Shown: positions 26,834 through 35,558, counted from the stretch's first letter. The stretch: DNA of 64,000 bases from an uncultured Bacilli bacterium (GCA_944327845.1 CALVHN010000003.1:1-64000), one strand, 5' to 3'. Translations and numbers: made by a program. Notes: a model not told the origin generated them from the letters alone.

Positions 26834-27703
26834 ATGAATAAAATTTTAATAATGAGTGATTCAACTTGTGATTTAGGAGAGGAATTAACAAAAAAATATA
26901 ATATAAAAATAGTTCCTTTACATGTTTCTTTCCCAAAAGAAAATATTGATTATTTAGATGGAGTAACTTTAACAGCAGAAGATGTTTATAAAAAAGTTGA
27001 AAAATATAAAGAAACCCCTAAAACTGGAGCAAGAAATGTTAAAGAATTTTTAGGTGATTTTAAAGAAGCTTTAGATCAAGGTTATGATGTAATTTATACT
27101 GGAATAGGAAGTGGTTTATCTTCTTCCTATGCAAACGCTTGCATTGCTGCAAGAGAATTTGAAGAAGGAAGAATTGAAGTAGTGGATTCACAAACCCTTT
27201 CAACAGGAATATCCCTTTTAGTTGTTAAAATGGCAGAACTTAGAGAACAAGGAAAAAATATTCATGAAATTGCTGATACCGCCAGACAACTTGTTCCACA
27301 ATTAAGTGTTAAGTTTTGTATTGATAAATTAGATTATTTATATAAAGGCGGAAGATGTAGCGGAATGGCAAAATTATTTGGTGGAATTTTAAATATCCAT
27401 CCAATTGCTAAAACAATTGATAATAAATTAACTGTGTATCGTATGCCACGAGGAAAATATAGAAAAGCAGTAGATATGCAAATCAAAATGTTCGTTGATG
27501 ACCTTGACTATATGGACAAATCCATCGTTTTTGTTACTGATAGTGGCCATATGGATGGAGAAGATGAATATGTTATTAGTGAATTAAGCAAATATATAGA
27601 TCCTAAAAACATTGTTCATACAAGAGCAGGTTGTGTCATCTCTTCACATTGTGGTCCAAAAACAATAGGTATATTATATATTGGAGAAAAACCAAATAAA
27701 TAA
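26834..27703 (+). CDS. DegV family fatty-acid-binding protein
   Basis: This 289-aa DegV-fold protein binds a fatty acid and, as FakB, presents it to FakA kinase. Key parts are the N-terminal ILIMSDSTCDL, the TGARNVKEF loop, and the C-terminal CVISSHCGPKTIGILYIG. An ATG at 26828 lies only 2 bases after the AGAGG site; the ATG at 26834 has the normal spacing of 8, so I start there. fakA is not in this window. The gene is monocistronic, with the bidirectional terminator 48 bp downstream. Confidence 0.9.
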   Translation: MNKILIMSDSTCDLGEELTKKYNIKIVPLHVSFPKENIDYLDGVTLTAEDVYKKVEKYKETPKTGARNVKEFLGDFKEALDQGYDVIYTGIGSGLSSSYANACIAAREFEEGRIEVVDSQTLSTGISLLVVKMAELREQGKNIHEIADTARQLVPQLSVKFCIDKLDYLYKGGRCSGMAKLFGGILNIHPIAKTIDNKLTVYRMPRGKYRKAVDMQIKMFVDDLDYMDKSIVFVTDSGHMDGEDEYVISELSKYIDPKNIVHTRAGCVISSHCGPKTIGILYIGEKPNK

Positions 27704-27750
27704 TTAAGATTTGCAAGGTTTTTAAAATTTTTAGTAAATAATTAGTAAAA

Positions 27751-27777
27751 AAATAGAGGTTACTAAACCTCTATTTT
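27751..27777. terminator. Bidirectional terminator between degV and tldE
   Basis: AATAGAGGTT (27752-27761) pairs with AACCTCTATT (27766-27775) across a 4-base loop. There is an A run on the left and a T run on the right, so it can end both the rightward degV transcript and the leftward tldD-tldE transcript. Confidence 0.85.
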
Positions 27778-27803
27778 TAAATGTTTTCTATGTTTTAAAT
27801 TTT

Positions 27804-29123
27804 TTAGCTCGCAGAAACCATTATATTTTTAAATGCGATTGAAGGAGAAGTTACTGCAGAGAAACTTGTCTCTGAGTCATTACCAACTGCAATTATTTCA
27901 TTAAATAATTTAAAGAGGTTTCCACTAACAGTAATTAATGTAAGTGGTGAAGTTATTTTACCATCTTCTATTAAAAATCCTTCAGCTTGTAAAGAAAAAT
28001 CACCACTATTAGAATTTAAACCAGCGTGTAATCCTTGAATTGAAGTGATATATACACCATTTTTGATTTTGTTGAATAAATCATTTAACGAAGATTTTCC
28101 ATTTGAAACAAATAAATTTAAAAAGCTAATACCAATTCTACTACCTCTACCAGAAGCATTTCCTGTTGAAACAGTGTTATCTTTTTTTGCTGTTGTTAAA
28201 TTATATAAGTAGGTTTCAATTACACCGTTTTTGATAAGGGTTTTGTTGTAGGTTGCAACTCCTTCATCATCAAAATATTTAAAGAATAAATTTTTATTTA
28301 AAGGTAAATCTTTAACGGTTAATTTAGAAGAAAATACTTTTTGGTGTAATTTACCTTCTAAATGAGATGAATGTTTTTGAATTTCTTCCGCTGAAAGCGA
28401 ATCACAAATAGCTTTAATAAAACTTGAAACAACATTTCTTTTTAAAACAGTTTTATATTTTCCGTTTTTTATTGTTTTTCCGTTAAATTTAGCTGAAACT
28501 TTTTCTTTAACTTGTTCAACTAATAAATCAATATTAAAATCATCAGGATTAGAAGATAAAACAAAAGAATAATCATCTTTTACTTCTTCATCAACCTTCA
28601 TTACTAAGGAGGCAACTACTAAAAAACTATTGTTTTTCTGCTTCAAATTTAATCCAAAAGAATTTTTAAAGACTGTTTCTGTTTCGTCTTTTGAAAAATC
28701 AACAGTGACTTCACTAACTCTTGGATCGCAATCTCTTAATTTATCTTCAAGTTTATGAAGTTTTGCTAAAATATCATTAACATCCCAAGCTTCAAGTGCT
28801 TTTGAAAAAACATTCTTTTTGTAATATTTTTCACTACCTTTAAATATAATAGGTTCTTCGTTTGTTTCAATTAATTTAGCAGTTTCTTTTATTCCATTTA
28901 TTAAATAATTAAAAGAAGAAGAATCGATATTTTCAGTTGAGCAGAATCCTGCTTTATTATTAAATATTCCTCTAGCTTCTAGTTTAGAAGAATTAGAAAT
29001 AGAATAATTAGATATTTCTCTATGAAAAAGTGAAATAGAAAGTGAATTATTTTTTGTATAAACTAGCTCACAATCATTAATTCCGTTTTCTTTTGCTAAT
29101 TCAAAAAACTTATTAGAATTCAT
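27804..29123 (-). CDS. tldE: TldE/PmbA-type subunit of the TldD/E metalloprotease
   Basis: This 439-aa protein is the noncatalytic-type partner of TldD. It lacks the HExxxH zinc site, but shares the same fold and ends with the typical SGDFSLQAEGFLIEDGKI ... GNLFKLFNEIIAVGND segment. TldD/E heterodimers degrade unfolded or modified peptides and process ribosomal peptide natural products such as microcin B17 in enterobacteria. No such precursor gene is visible here. It overlaps tldD by 11 bp. Confidence 0.9.
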   Translation of the reverse strand: MNSNKFFELAKENGINDCELVYTKNNSLSISLFHREISNYSISNSSKLEARGIFNNKAGFCSTENIDSSSFNYLINGIKETAKLIETNEEPIIFKGSEKYYKKNVFSKALEAWDVNDILAKLHKLEDKLRDCDPRVSEVTVDFSKDETETVFKNSFGLNLKQKNNSFLVVASLVMKVDEEVKDDYSFVLSSNPDDFNIDLLVEQVKEKVSAKFNGKTIKNGKYKTVLKRNVVSSFIKAICDSLSAEEIQKHSSHLEGKLHQKVFSSKLTVKDLPLNKNLFFKYFDDEGVATYNKTLIKNGVIETYLYNLTTAKKDNTVSTGNASGRGSRIGISFLNLFVSNGKSSLNDLFNKIKNGVYITSIQGLHAGLNSNSGDFSLQAEGFLIEDGKITSPLTLITVSGNLFKLFNEIIAVGNDSETSFSAVTSPSIAFKNIMVSAS

Positions 29124-30519
29124 TTATTGATCCTCCTCTTCCGCCAACTACAATATCATCAACTCTAATGGTTGGTTGACCTACATTAACAGGGATTGAA
29201 CCGCTACTTGCTCCACACATTCCTTGGCCAAGTGCGACATCATTTCCAACCATATCTATATGTTTTAAAATGTCTTTTGCGTTTCCAACTAATATTGCTC
29301 CACGAACTGGTTCTAATATTTTTCCGTCTTTAACAATGTAAGCCTCTGAACAGCCAAAGTTAAAGTCTCCGGTTGTTGGATCAACACTTCCTCCATTAAA
29401 AGAAACAGCATATAGGCCTAACTTGGTATTTTTAATAATTTCATCTTTTGTAGATTTTCCTTTTGCAATATAAGTATTAGACATTCTAGAAGTTGGTTCA
29501 TATTTATATGATTCTCTTCTGCATGCTCCATTTCCTTTTTCGTTCATTAATCTACCATTAAAATCATCAATTAAATAACCAACAAGAATACCATCTTTAA
29601 TTAAACAATTGTTTTGAGTTGGGTTTCCTTCGTCATCAACATTGTTTGAACCCCATTCATTAGACATAGTTCCATCGTCATAAGCTGAAACTATATCGTT
29701 AGCAATTTTTTGACCTTTCATGTTTGAAAAAACTGAAAGATTTTTAGCAACAGAGCTAGCTTCTAATTGGTGGCCACATGCTTCATGAAAAATAACTCCA
29801 CCCCAACCATTTCCAATAATGACAGGAAATCTTCCGCTTGGGCATTCTTTTGCATTTAACATTAAAATAACTTTTTTGGCATTTTCATATGAAATCTCTT
29901 CTAAATTGATGTTTTTTGTAAAATAATCCCAACCTAATTGGCTACCAGGACCATCAAATCTTGTTTCGATTTTTCCATTTTCGCTAGCAACAGAATTGAT
30001 TCCTAATCTTGAATATTCTTTAAAGTTTTTGATTATTTCGCCTTTAGAATTAAAGATCACATTGGTTGTATCTTTAACAGAAAAAGAAGTGGTACAACGA
30101 ACGATTCGAGGATCGTAATTTAAAATTGTGTTAGAACACTTTTTTAATAAATTAACAATTTCTTCGTTTTCAACATCTTTTACGAAATTAACTTTTTTAT
30201 TTATTTTATTAATTTTTTTTGCATGAAATTCTTTAATTTCAGGAATTTCTCTTTCACTATTGAATGAAACGGAAAGTTCTTTTGTTAATTTTAATAAACT
30301 GTTTTTTGATAAATCGTTAGTATATCCATAAACAGATTGAAATTTTTTTAATAAACGAATTCCAACTCCGTAAACATTAGTTTCACTCATTTCATTTAAT
30401 TCTTTATTTTCTAATACATATAATTTTTTAAATGTATTTTCAAAAAATATTTCAACAAAATCAGCGCCGGTAGAAGAACCTAAATTAATAATTTCTGCAG
30501 CAAGTTTATTACTAATCAT
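29113..30519 (-). CDS. tldD: TldD metalloprotease subunit
   Basis: This 468-aa zinc protease subunit has the diagnostic HEACGH motif (HExxxH) in GGVIFHEACGHQLEAS, and a further family motif near the C terminus (FGCSEAYIVKDGKI). With TldE it forms a heterodimer that cleaves small unfolded peptides. I chose the ATG at 30519. A TTG start 15 bases upstream would place the clear GAGAGGT ribosome site inside the coding region. It is the first gene of the tldD-tldE operon and is divergent from rpmE. Confidence 0.93.
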   Translation of the reverse strand: MISNKLAAEIINLGSSTGADFVEIFFENTFKKLYVLENKELNEMSETNVYGVGIRLLKKFQSVYGYTNDLSKNSLLKLTKELSVSFNSEREIPEIKEFHAKKINKINKKVNFVKDVENEEIVNLLKKCSNTILNYDPRIVRCTTSFSVKDTTNVIFNSKGEIIKNFKEYSRLGINSVASENGKIETRFDGPGSQLGWDYFTKNINLEEISYENAKKVILMLNAKECPSGRFPVIIGNGWGGVIFHEACGHQLEASSVAKNLSVFSNMKGQKIANDIVSAYDDGTMSNEWGSNNVDDEGNPTQNNCLIKDGILVGYLIDDFNGRLMNEKGNGACRRESYKYEPTSRMSNTYIAKGKSTKDEIIKNTKLGLYAVSFNGGSVDPTTGDFNFGCSEAYIVKDGKILEPVRGAILVGNAKDILKHIDMVGNDVALGQGMCGASSGSIPVNVGQPTIRVDDIVVGGRGGSINEF

Positions 30520-30593
30520 CTTATTACCTCTCAAAATACAATGTTAATTATAATAAATATCTAAAAAAATAAAACATAAAGACTTTGTAAGTC

Positions 30594-30622
30594 TTGTAAA
30601 CTTTCAAAATAAATGATATATT
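30594..30622 (+). promoter_or_regulatory. Promoter of rpmE
   Basis: TTGTAA (30594-30599) and TATATT (30617-30622) are separated by 17 bases, with TGA just before the -10 (extended type). The predicted start near 30629 gives a leader of about 48 bases containing GGAGGTGG. In other Firmicutes rpmE has a leader bound by L31 or regulated by zinc; I cannot confirm that structure here. Confidence 0.65.
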
Positions 30623-30677
30623 CTAATAACTTTCTTAAGAGAATGTAATTTAAATCTTAGGCTGGAGGTGGAAAGAA

Positions 30678-30881
30678 ATGAAAAAAGATATTCATCCAAA
30701 TTACCACAAATGTACTGTTACTTGTATCTCTTGTGGAAACACATTTGAAACAGAATCAACCTTAAAAGAAATAAGAGTTGATACATGTTCAAATTGTCAT
30801 CCATTTTATACAGGTAAACAAAGATTTGTACAAAATGATGGTAGAGTTGATCGTTTCAATAAAAAATACAATAGAAAATAA
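30678..30881 (+). CDS. rpmE: 50S ribosomal protein L31
   Basis: This 67-aa L31 has four cysteines that fit the zinc-binding (C+) type: TCISCG near residues 17-20 and [15 protein letters not shown]. It is therefore the zinc form and not the YtiA-like C- form. A strong GGAGGTGG lies before the ATG. It is monocistronic, with its own promoter and a terminator at 30891-30916. Confidence 0.96.
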   Translation: MKKDIHPNYHKCTVTCISCGNTFETESTLKEIRVDTCSNCHPFYTGKQRFVQNDGRVDRFNKKYNRK

Positions 30882-30890
30882 GAAATTAAA

Positions 30891-30916
30891 AATGGTCCTA
30901 ACGGATCATTTTTTAT
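30891..30916 (+). terminator. Terminator after rpmE
   Basis: AATGGTCC (30891-30898) pairs with GGATCATT (30903-30910) with one G-U pair and a TAAC loop, followed by a T run. Confidence 0.8.
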
Positions 30917-31028
30917 TATTTAAAAACATATTTTAATTTAAATTTAAAAAACTAATGTTTTCCTACTTTATTTTTATATAGAAACTTATAAAACGATAAT
31001 AAATCTACAATATTAAATAAAATTTGAT

Positions 31029-31034
31029 TATAAT
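31029..31034 (+). promoter_or_regulatory. -10 box of metG (predicted leaderless)
   Basis: TATAAT (31029-31034) with TG four bases upstream lies 8 bases before the metG ATG. No SD is present, so transcription should begin at or within 1-2 bases of the start codon. Confidence 0.6.
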
Positions 31035-31042
31035 TTTGAAAT

Positions 31043-32632
31043 ATGAATAAGAAAAGATTTTATATTACAACACCTATTTATTATACAAGCGGAGAACCAC
31101 ATATCGGACACGCTTATTGTACTACACTTTGCGATGTGTTTGCTCGTTCAAAAAGAATGAGAGGATATGAGTGTTTCTTTTTAACTGGCGCAGATGAGCA
31201 TGGTCAAAAAATAGAACAAAACGCAGAAAGTGAAGGTAAAGATCCACAAACATATGTAAATGAAAAAGCTTTAATTTTTAAACATTTATGGGAAGCCTTA
31301 AAAATTAGTAACAATGATTTTATTCGTACAACTGAAGAGAGACATATAAAAGTTGTTCAAGATACTTTTACTAAGTTTTTAAATAATGATGATATTTATT
31401 TAGGTTCTTATAAAGGTTGGTATTGTAAATATTGCGAATCTTTTTGGACAGATACACAGGTCGGTGAGAATCGTCTTTGCCCAGATTGTGGAAGGGAAGC
31501 AATACAAAACGAAGAAGAGGCATATTTCTTTAAAACCAAAAAATATTTAAATGTTTTAGAAAAATTTTACGAAAATCCAAAATCAATTACCCCGGTTTCT
31601 AGAAAAAACGAAATGATCAATACTTTTATTAAACCAGGCTTAGAAGATTTATGTGTTTCTCGTACTTCCTTTAAATGGGGAGTCCCAATTAAAGAGAATG
31701 AAAAACATGTGGCTTATGTTTGGCTTGATGCGTTATTAAATTATATTTCAGCTTTAGGATATGATTCTTCAAATGAGGAATTATTTAAAAAATATTGGGA
31801 AGATGAAAACACTGAAATTATTCATGTAATTGGAGCTGATATTACTCGCTTCCATGCTATTTATTGGCCAGAATTTTTAAGTGCTTTAAATTTAAGACTT
31901 CCTGATAGAATATTTGTTCACGGTTTGTTAATGATGAAAGATGGGAAAATGTCAAAATCTAAAGGAAATGTTGTTTCACCTTATCCATTAATAGATAGAT
32001 ATGGTGTTGATGCTTTAAGATATTATTTGGTTAGAGAAGTAGTTTTTGGAAGTAATGGACAATTTACCCCAGAACAATTTATTGAAAGAATAAATGCAGA
32101 TTTAGTTAATAATTTAGGAAATTTATTAAGTAGAACTGTTTCAATGATCGCTAAATATAATAATGGTATAATTCCTGAATTTGTTGAAAAAACTACTGTT
32201 TTCAATACTGAATTAGAAAATTTAGTAATAAATACTGTTAAACAATACGAAGAATATATTGATGATTTAAAAATTACTGAGGCTTATATTGAAGTATTAA
32301 ATTTAACTGGAAGAGCTAATAAATATATTGAAGATACCAAACCTTGGATTTTAGCAAAAGACGAAATAAAGAAAGAAGAATTAAATCAAATATTAACTCA
32401 TTTAGCTTATATTTTATTTGTTGCTGGCAAATTATTAGAACCTGTTTTAGTTACTAAAGCTAGTGAAATTTATGCTCAATTAGGTTTAAAAGAGGAAGAA
32501 ACTTCTTATAAAAATATATTAAATGTTTCACTTTTAAATAACCGTATAGTTAAAAAAGGAGATGCTTTATTTCCTAGGTTAGATAGTAAAGTAGAAGTAG
32601 AATACATTAAATCTTTAATGAATAATAAATAA
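31043..32632 (+). CDS. metG: Methionine--tRNA ligase
   Basis: This 529-aa class I synthetase charges initiator and elongator tRNA-Met. The HIGH-type motif is PHIGHAY (about residues 18-24), the KMSKS loop is GKMSKSKGN near 300, and the zinc knuckle CKYC ... CPDC lies near 130-155. It ends after the anticodon-binding helical domain and lacks the C-terminal OB-fold tRNA-binding domain that makes Bacillus MetS longer. No T-box leader and no SD are seen; a -10 box lies 8 bases upstream. In most Firmicutes metG precedes tatD; here they are about 28 kb apart. Confidence 0.96.
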   Translation: MNKKRFYITTPIYYTSGEPHIGHAYCTTLCDVFARSKRMRGYECFFLTGADEHGQKIEQNAESEGKDPQTYVNEKALIFKHLWEALKISNNDFIRTTEERHIKVVQDTFTKFLNNDDIYLGSYKGWYCKYCESFWTDTQVGENRLCPDCGREAIQNEEEAYFFKTKKYLNVLEKFYENPKSITPVSRKNEMINTFIKPGLEDLCVSRTSFKWGVPIKENEKHVAYVWLDALLNYISALGYDSSNEELFKKYWEDENTEIIHVIGADITRFHAIYWPEFLSALNLRLPDRIFVHGLLMMKDGKMSKSKGNVVSPYPLIDRYGVDALRYYLVREVVFGSNGQFTPEQFIERINADLVNNLGNLLSRTVSMIAKYNNGIIPEFVEKTTVFNTELENLVINTVKQYEEYIDDLKITEAYIEVLNLTGRANKYIEDTKPWILAKDEIKKEELNQILTHLAYILFVAGKLLEPVLVTKASEIYAQLGLKEEETSYKNILNVSLLNNRIVKKGDALFPRLDSKVEVEYIKSLMNNK

Positions 32633-32633
32633 T

Positions 32634-33959
32634 ATGAAAGCAATAATTGAAGGTAAATGCGTTGATTATACACATGATGGACAAGGAGTAGTTAAGATAA
32701 ATAATCGTGTTGTTTTTGTTCCTTCATTATTAATTGGAGAAGTTGCTGAAATAGAAATTCTATATCGTAAAAAAGATTTTGATGTAGGTAAAATTAAAAA
32801 AATAATTAAATTTTCAGAAGATAGAATCACTCCCAAATGTCAATGTGCCACTGCTTGTGGTGGATGTTCTTTTCAAAATTTAAATTATAAAAAACAACTT
32901 GAATTAAAATATAATTTAGCTAAAGAAACTTTAAAAAGAATTGGTGGTATTGATTTACCAATTACTAAAATATATGGAATGGATGAGCCTTATTATTATC
33001 GTAATAAAATCCAAGTCCCATTTGGTTATGACAAACAAAAAAGATTAGTTTATGGTTTTTATAAATTTAAAAGTCATGACATAGTTCCTTTTAAAGAGTG
33101 TGTTATTCAAGATAAAGTTCATATAAATATACTCTCTACAATTAAAAAATTAATGTTTGATATGAATATTAAAGCATATAACGAAGATGATGGAAGTGGA
33201 GTATTAAGACATTGCTTAATTCGTGTTGCAAAAAAAACAAATCAAGTAATGGTTGTTTTAGTTGTGAAAAGTTTAAATTTTCCTTCTAAAAATAATTTTA
33301 TTAAAGCATTAATTAATGAGTGCAACGAAATTAATACCATTGTTTTAAATGAAAATCCCCGCAAAACTAATGTTATTTTAGGAAATAAGGAAAAAATAGT
33401 TTTTGGAAAAGGTTATATTATTGATGAATTATTAGGTATTAAATTTAAAATTTCTTCTAAATCTTTTTATCAAGTAAATCATTCTCAATGCGAAGTTTTG
33501 TATGATTTAGCTTTAAAAGAAGCTAATGTTAATTCTAATGACGTGATGTTAGATGCTTATTGTGGTATTGGCAGTATTGGTTTAATCTTTTCAAAATTTG
33601 TTAAATGTGTCGATGGCGTCGAAATAATTCCTAAAGCGATAAAGGATGCTAAAGAAAATATTAAGCTTAATAACATAACTAACGCACATTATTTTTGTAG
33701 CGACATAAACAATTTTGTTATAAATAAGCACTATGACCTTATGATAATTGATCCTCCAAGAAAAGGGATTGATGATAAATTCATGAATTCAATTTTAAAA
33801 TTAAAACCTACTAAAGTAGTATATATTTCTTGTAATGTTTCTACTTTAGCTAGAGATTTAAAGATTTTATCAAAATTATATAAAATTAAATCCATCAATT
33901 TGGTTGATATGTTCCCTCATACGTTTCATATTGAGAGTGTTGTTTCTCTTAGCTTATAG
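32634..33959 (+). CDS. rlmCD: 23S rRNA (uracil-C5)-methyltransferase, RlmD/RlmCD type
   Basis: This 441-aa TrmA-family enzyme methylates C5 of uridine in 23S rRNA. An N-terminal TRAM domain (about residues 1-55) precedes a cysteine cluster CQCATACGGC (about 74-83) that should bind an iron-sulfur cluster. The SAM domain shows DAYCGIGSIGL, then DPPRKGID and the catalytic ISCNVSTLARD. In Bacillus one such enzyme modifies both U747 and U1939; which positions are modified here cannot be told. It starts 1 bp after metG, so it is cotranscribed. The accessory island begins about 20 bp after its stop. Confidence 0.93.
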   Translation: MKAIIEGKCVDYTHDGQGVVKINNRVVFVPSLLIGEVAEIEILYRKKDFDVGKIKKIIKFSEDRITPKCQCATACGGCSFQNLNYKKQLELKYNLAKETLKRIGGIDLPITKIYGMDEPYYYRNKIQVPFGYDKQKRLVYGFYKFKSHDIVPFKECVIQDKVHINILSTIKKLMFDMNIKAYNEDDGSGVLRHCLIRVAKKTNQVMVVLVVKSLNFPSKNNFIKALINECNEINTIVLNENPRKTNVILGNKEKIVFGKGYIIDELLGIKFKISSKSFYQVNHSQCEVLYDLALKEANVNSNDVMLDAYCGIGSIGLIFSKFVKCVDGVEIIPKAIKDAKENIKLNNITNAHYFCSDINNFVINKHYDLMIIDPPRKGIDDKFMNSILKLKPTKVVYISCNVSTLARDLKILSKLYKIKSINLVDMFPHTFHIESVVSLSL

Positions 33960-34041
33960 TTATTATCCATTTTTGTTTTTTGTAATTGTTCAGACCAATA
34001 TATCTTGAATTGCACAAATTAATTTATAAAAAATAGAATCG

Positions 34042-34068
34042 CTGTCTTCGACGACAGTTTTTCTTTTT
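34042..34068 (+). terminator. Terminator at the left edge of the repeat
   Basis: CTGTC (34042-34046) pairs with GACAG (34053-34057), then TTTTTCTTTTT. The other repeat copy has the same hairpin with a 6-bp stem and a changed loop at 42933-42955. Here it may also serve to end the metG-rlmCD transcript. Confidence 0.7.
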
Positions 34069-34136
34069 ATGCCCCCGCATATAGTTTTCACCCTTCACCA
34101 TATTTTCATTACCCACACGCCTACACGAAAAAGAAA

Positions 34137-34163
34137 AAATATATATCTTTGTGATATATATTT
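34137..34163 (-). terminator. Terminator of the left repeat sORF
   Basis: Read leftward, an 11-bp perfect stem (34137-34147 with 34153-34163) is followed by a T-rich run. It lies 7 bases after the sORF stop codon. The same structure with a different loop sequence is present in the right copy. Confidence 0.8.
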
Positions 34164-34169
34164 AATTTC

Positions 34170-34301
34170 TTAGTTTTGATAGATGTGTAAGATGAAGATA
34201 TTAGAATCTGAGTATTGATTATAAATTGAGTCTAATTGATCTTCAGATAAGATCATGTAAATTACTTTTGTTGAAGTATAAATTACTGATTTAATCCGCA
34301 T
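34170..34301 (-). CDS. 43-aa repeat-encoded small protein (left copy)
   Basis: I translated this by hand: 43 aa, beginning MRIKSVIYTSTKV and ending FILHIYQN. A textbook AAAGGAGGA lies 6-7 bases before the ATG, and an intrinsic terminator follows the stop. The pattern of a beta strand (IKSVIYTSTKVIYMI), an acidic helix (SEDQLDSIYNQYS) and a second strand (NIFILHIY) suggests a tiny beta-alpha-beta fold without a membrane helix. The right repeat has the same ORF with 34 of 43 residues identical, no indels, and the same SD. A weak -10 (TATAGT) lies upstream. No function is recognised; toxin, antitoxin or element-borne regulator are all possible. Confidence 0.6.
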   Translation of the reverse strand: MRIKSVIYTSTKVIYMILSEDQLDSIYNQYSDSNIFILHIYQN

Positions 34302-34745
34302 GCGACTTCCTCCTTTAAAAAAGTTGTTGTACTATACAGTTCACACAGACCTTTTTTTCACACGCCAAAACTTTTATATACTTTGTATATAACTTTTTTC
34401 AAAAACTTTTTCCGTCGCTGTTGGACGCTGCCACAGCAAGCTTTAAACGACCGCTGTCAGACAAAACTACCACCTTAAGCAAATGTGTGTCGGGTCTCAA
34501 AACAGCTCCCAAAGCGCCCCGTTTCACAACAGCAAAAGAAAAGCTGAATTCGTCTACCCGCATACGCTTCAAAACTCGACATAATATTAATGAAGCAACT
34601 TGTGCAAAACTGAATGAATGGCTTTAAATAACGACATTATTTTTAATAAAAAATCTATATTTTCGAATAAAGACACGACCCATAAATACTACTTTTACTT
34701 AATAGAAATTTTATTTAGTAATTATACAAAGAGGATAGCCTATAT

Positions 34746-35170
34746 ATGGTTGTCAGTGGTAACATGTCTTTTATCTTTTTGTTGAAATGCAAAATGTGTT
34801 GTTTTATCATACAAGGATTTAAAGCGATACACTTTATGACAATAAATTCCAAATCGATGAGCCAAAAGTCCTCTCAGAAGCCAAAAAACAATATAAAAAT
34901 GATAATGACTGTCTTCAACAATTCATCAGTGAATGTTGTAAGAGAGAATCAACTGCTAAAGTAGGTGCTGGAGAGCTTTATGAAAAGTATCGAACCTATG
35001 CACGGAAGAGAAATGAATATGTTCGACAAGTACTGACTTTAAAAAAGCAATGGGAAACTGCTGGATTTATAAGCACTCATCCACACAACAAAACTTTCTA
35101 TCATGGCATTAGATTACTCACTAGTGCAGAGAACGACTTTGCTGTTCCTGAGGATGACTTTCTAAATTAA
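34746..35170 (+). pseudogene. Remnant of a phage/plasmid P4-type primase-helicase
   Basis: The frame from 34838 to the UAA at 35168-35170 encodes about 110 residues. They read like the C-terminal domain of P4/D5-family primase-helicases: NKFQIDEPKVLSEAKKQY, then QQFISECC, KVGAGELYEKYRTYAR, LKKQWETAGFI and FYHGIRLL. Upstream, that frame is closed by a stop at 34820. Family-like residues (FIIQGF) continue in another frame from 34746, so at least one frameshift is present, and the N-terminal primase and ATPase regions are missing. It marks the island as derived from an integrated phage, satellite or plasmid. Confidence 0.7.
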
Positions 35171-35558
35171 TAGGGTTAGGGGCTGTTAGGTTTCTATCCA
35201 CTAATCGTATAAGGAAATAAGTTTTTAATTGTCCTTATTACAATAGTGGTAGTCTGGGACCTAACGTGACCTAACCTTTTAATATTTATCCCCCCCGGTC
35301 TTGAAAATCTACTATCTTTGATAGTACCGTCGTCCCTACCTCAGAAATGTGCGGGACAGAATTTTTCAAAAAATAGATATTCCCTGGCCGTAAAATAGGA
35401 GGGGAGGTCAATATCTCTACAGCAGCATAGACGGACATCGGACCGGGGTTTCACGCGAAAAAATCGCGAAATCAAGAACGTAATAGGCTAACGCCAAACT
35501 ATGATATTACTTGAACAAAACAGGTTTTTGAATGATATGTGTTCAAGAGGAAATATTT
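35171..35558. other. Noncoding element-derived stretch with inverted repeats
   Basis: This 390-bp stretch has no convincing gene and is richer in G and C than its surroundings. It holds a spaced inverted repeat (35174-35191 and 35259-35276) built from paired CCTAAC units, a 7-bp hairpin TACTATC/GATAGTA (35310-35326), and a CGCGA/TCGCG hairpin (35454-35468). Such packed palindromes after a primase gene suggest replication or control sites of the former element. I see no promoter I can defend. Confidence 0.5.

Larger units (their letters stand above)
33979..34636. repeat. Left copy of about 650-bp direct repeat
   Basis: This stretch matches 42870-43515 along its whole length with scattered substitutions and small indels, visibly around 85-90% identical. 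Shared parts in order are: TTTGTAATTGTTCAGACCAA at the left edge; a hairpin plus T run (34042-34068); a minus-strand 43-aa ORF with its terminator; a TATA-rich hairpin (34374-34392) before CTTTTTTC; a GC-rich segment starting CCGTCGCTGTTGGACGCTGC; and a right edge with GAAGCAACTTGTGCAAAAC. The two ends share TTGCACAA in inverted orientation, a weak terminal inverted repeat. No transposase is present. It may be a nonautonomous mobile element. Confidence 0.85.

Noticed and set aside
27804-30519. TldD/E as part of a modified-peptide (microcin-like) pathway
   Set aside because: No precursor or cyclodehydratase gene is present in the window; the pair is widespread as housekeeping proteolysis.
34170-34301. 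Type I toxin-antitoxin pair
   Set aside because: The 43-aa product lacks a membrane helix, and no antisense promoter can be shown.
33993-34622. Terminal inverted repeats proving a transposon
   Set aside because: Only the TTGCACAA core plus scattered bases match (about 16 of 26). There is no transposase and no clear target duplication, so I report only a possible nonautonomous element.
34421-34627. Rightward 68-aa frame in the left repeat and its counterpart at 43234-43506
   Set aside because: The two frames differ in length and composition, have frameshifting indels between copies and no ribosome site. Only the last 18 or so residues agree. I treat them as noncoding or a decayed gene end.
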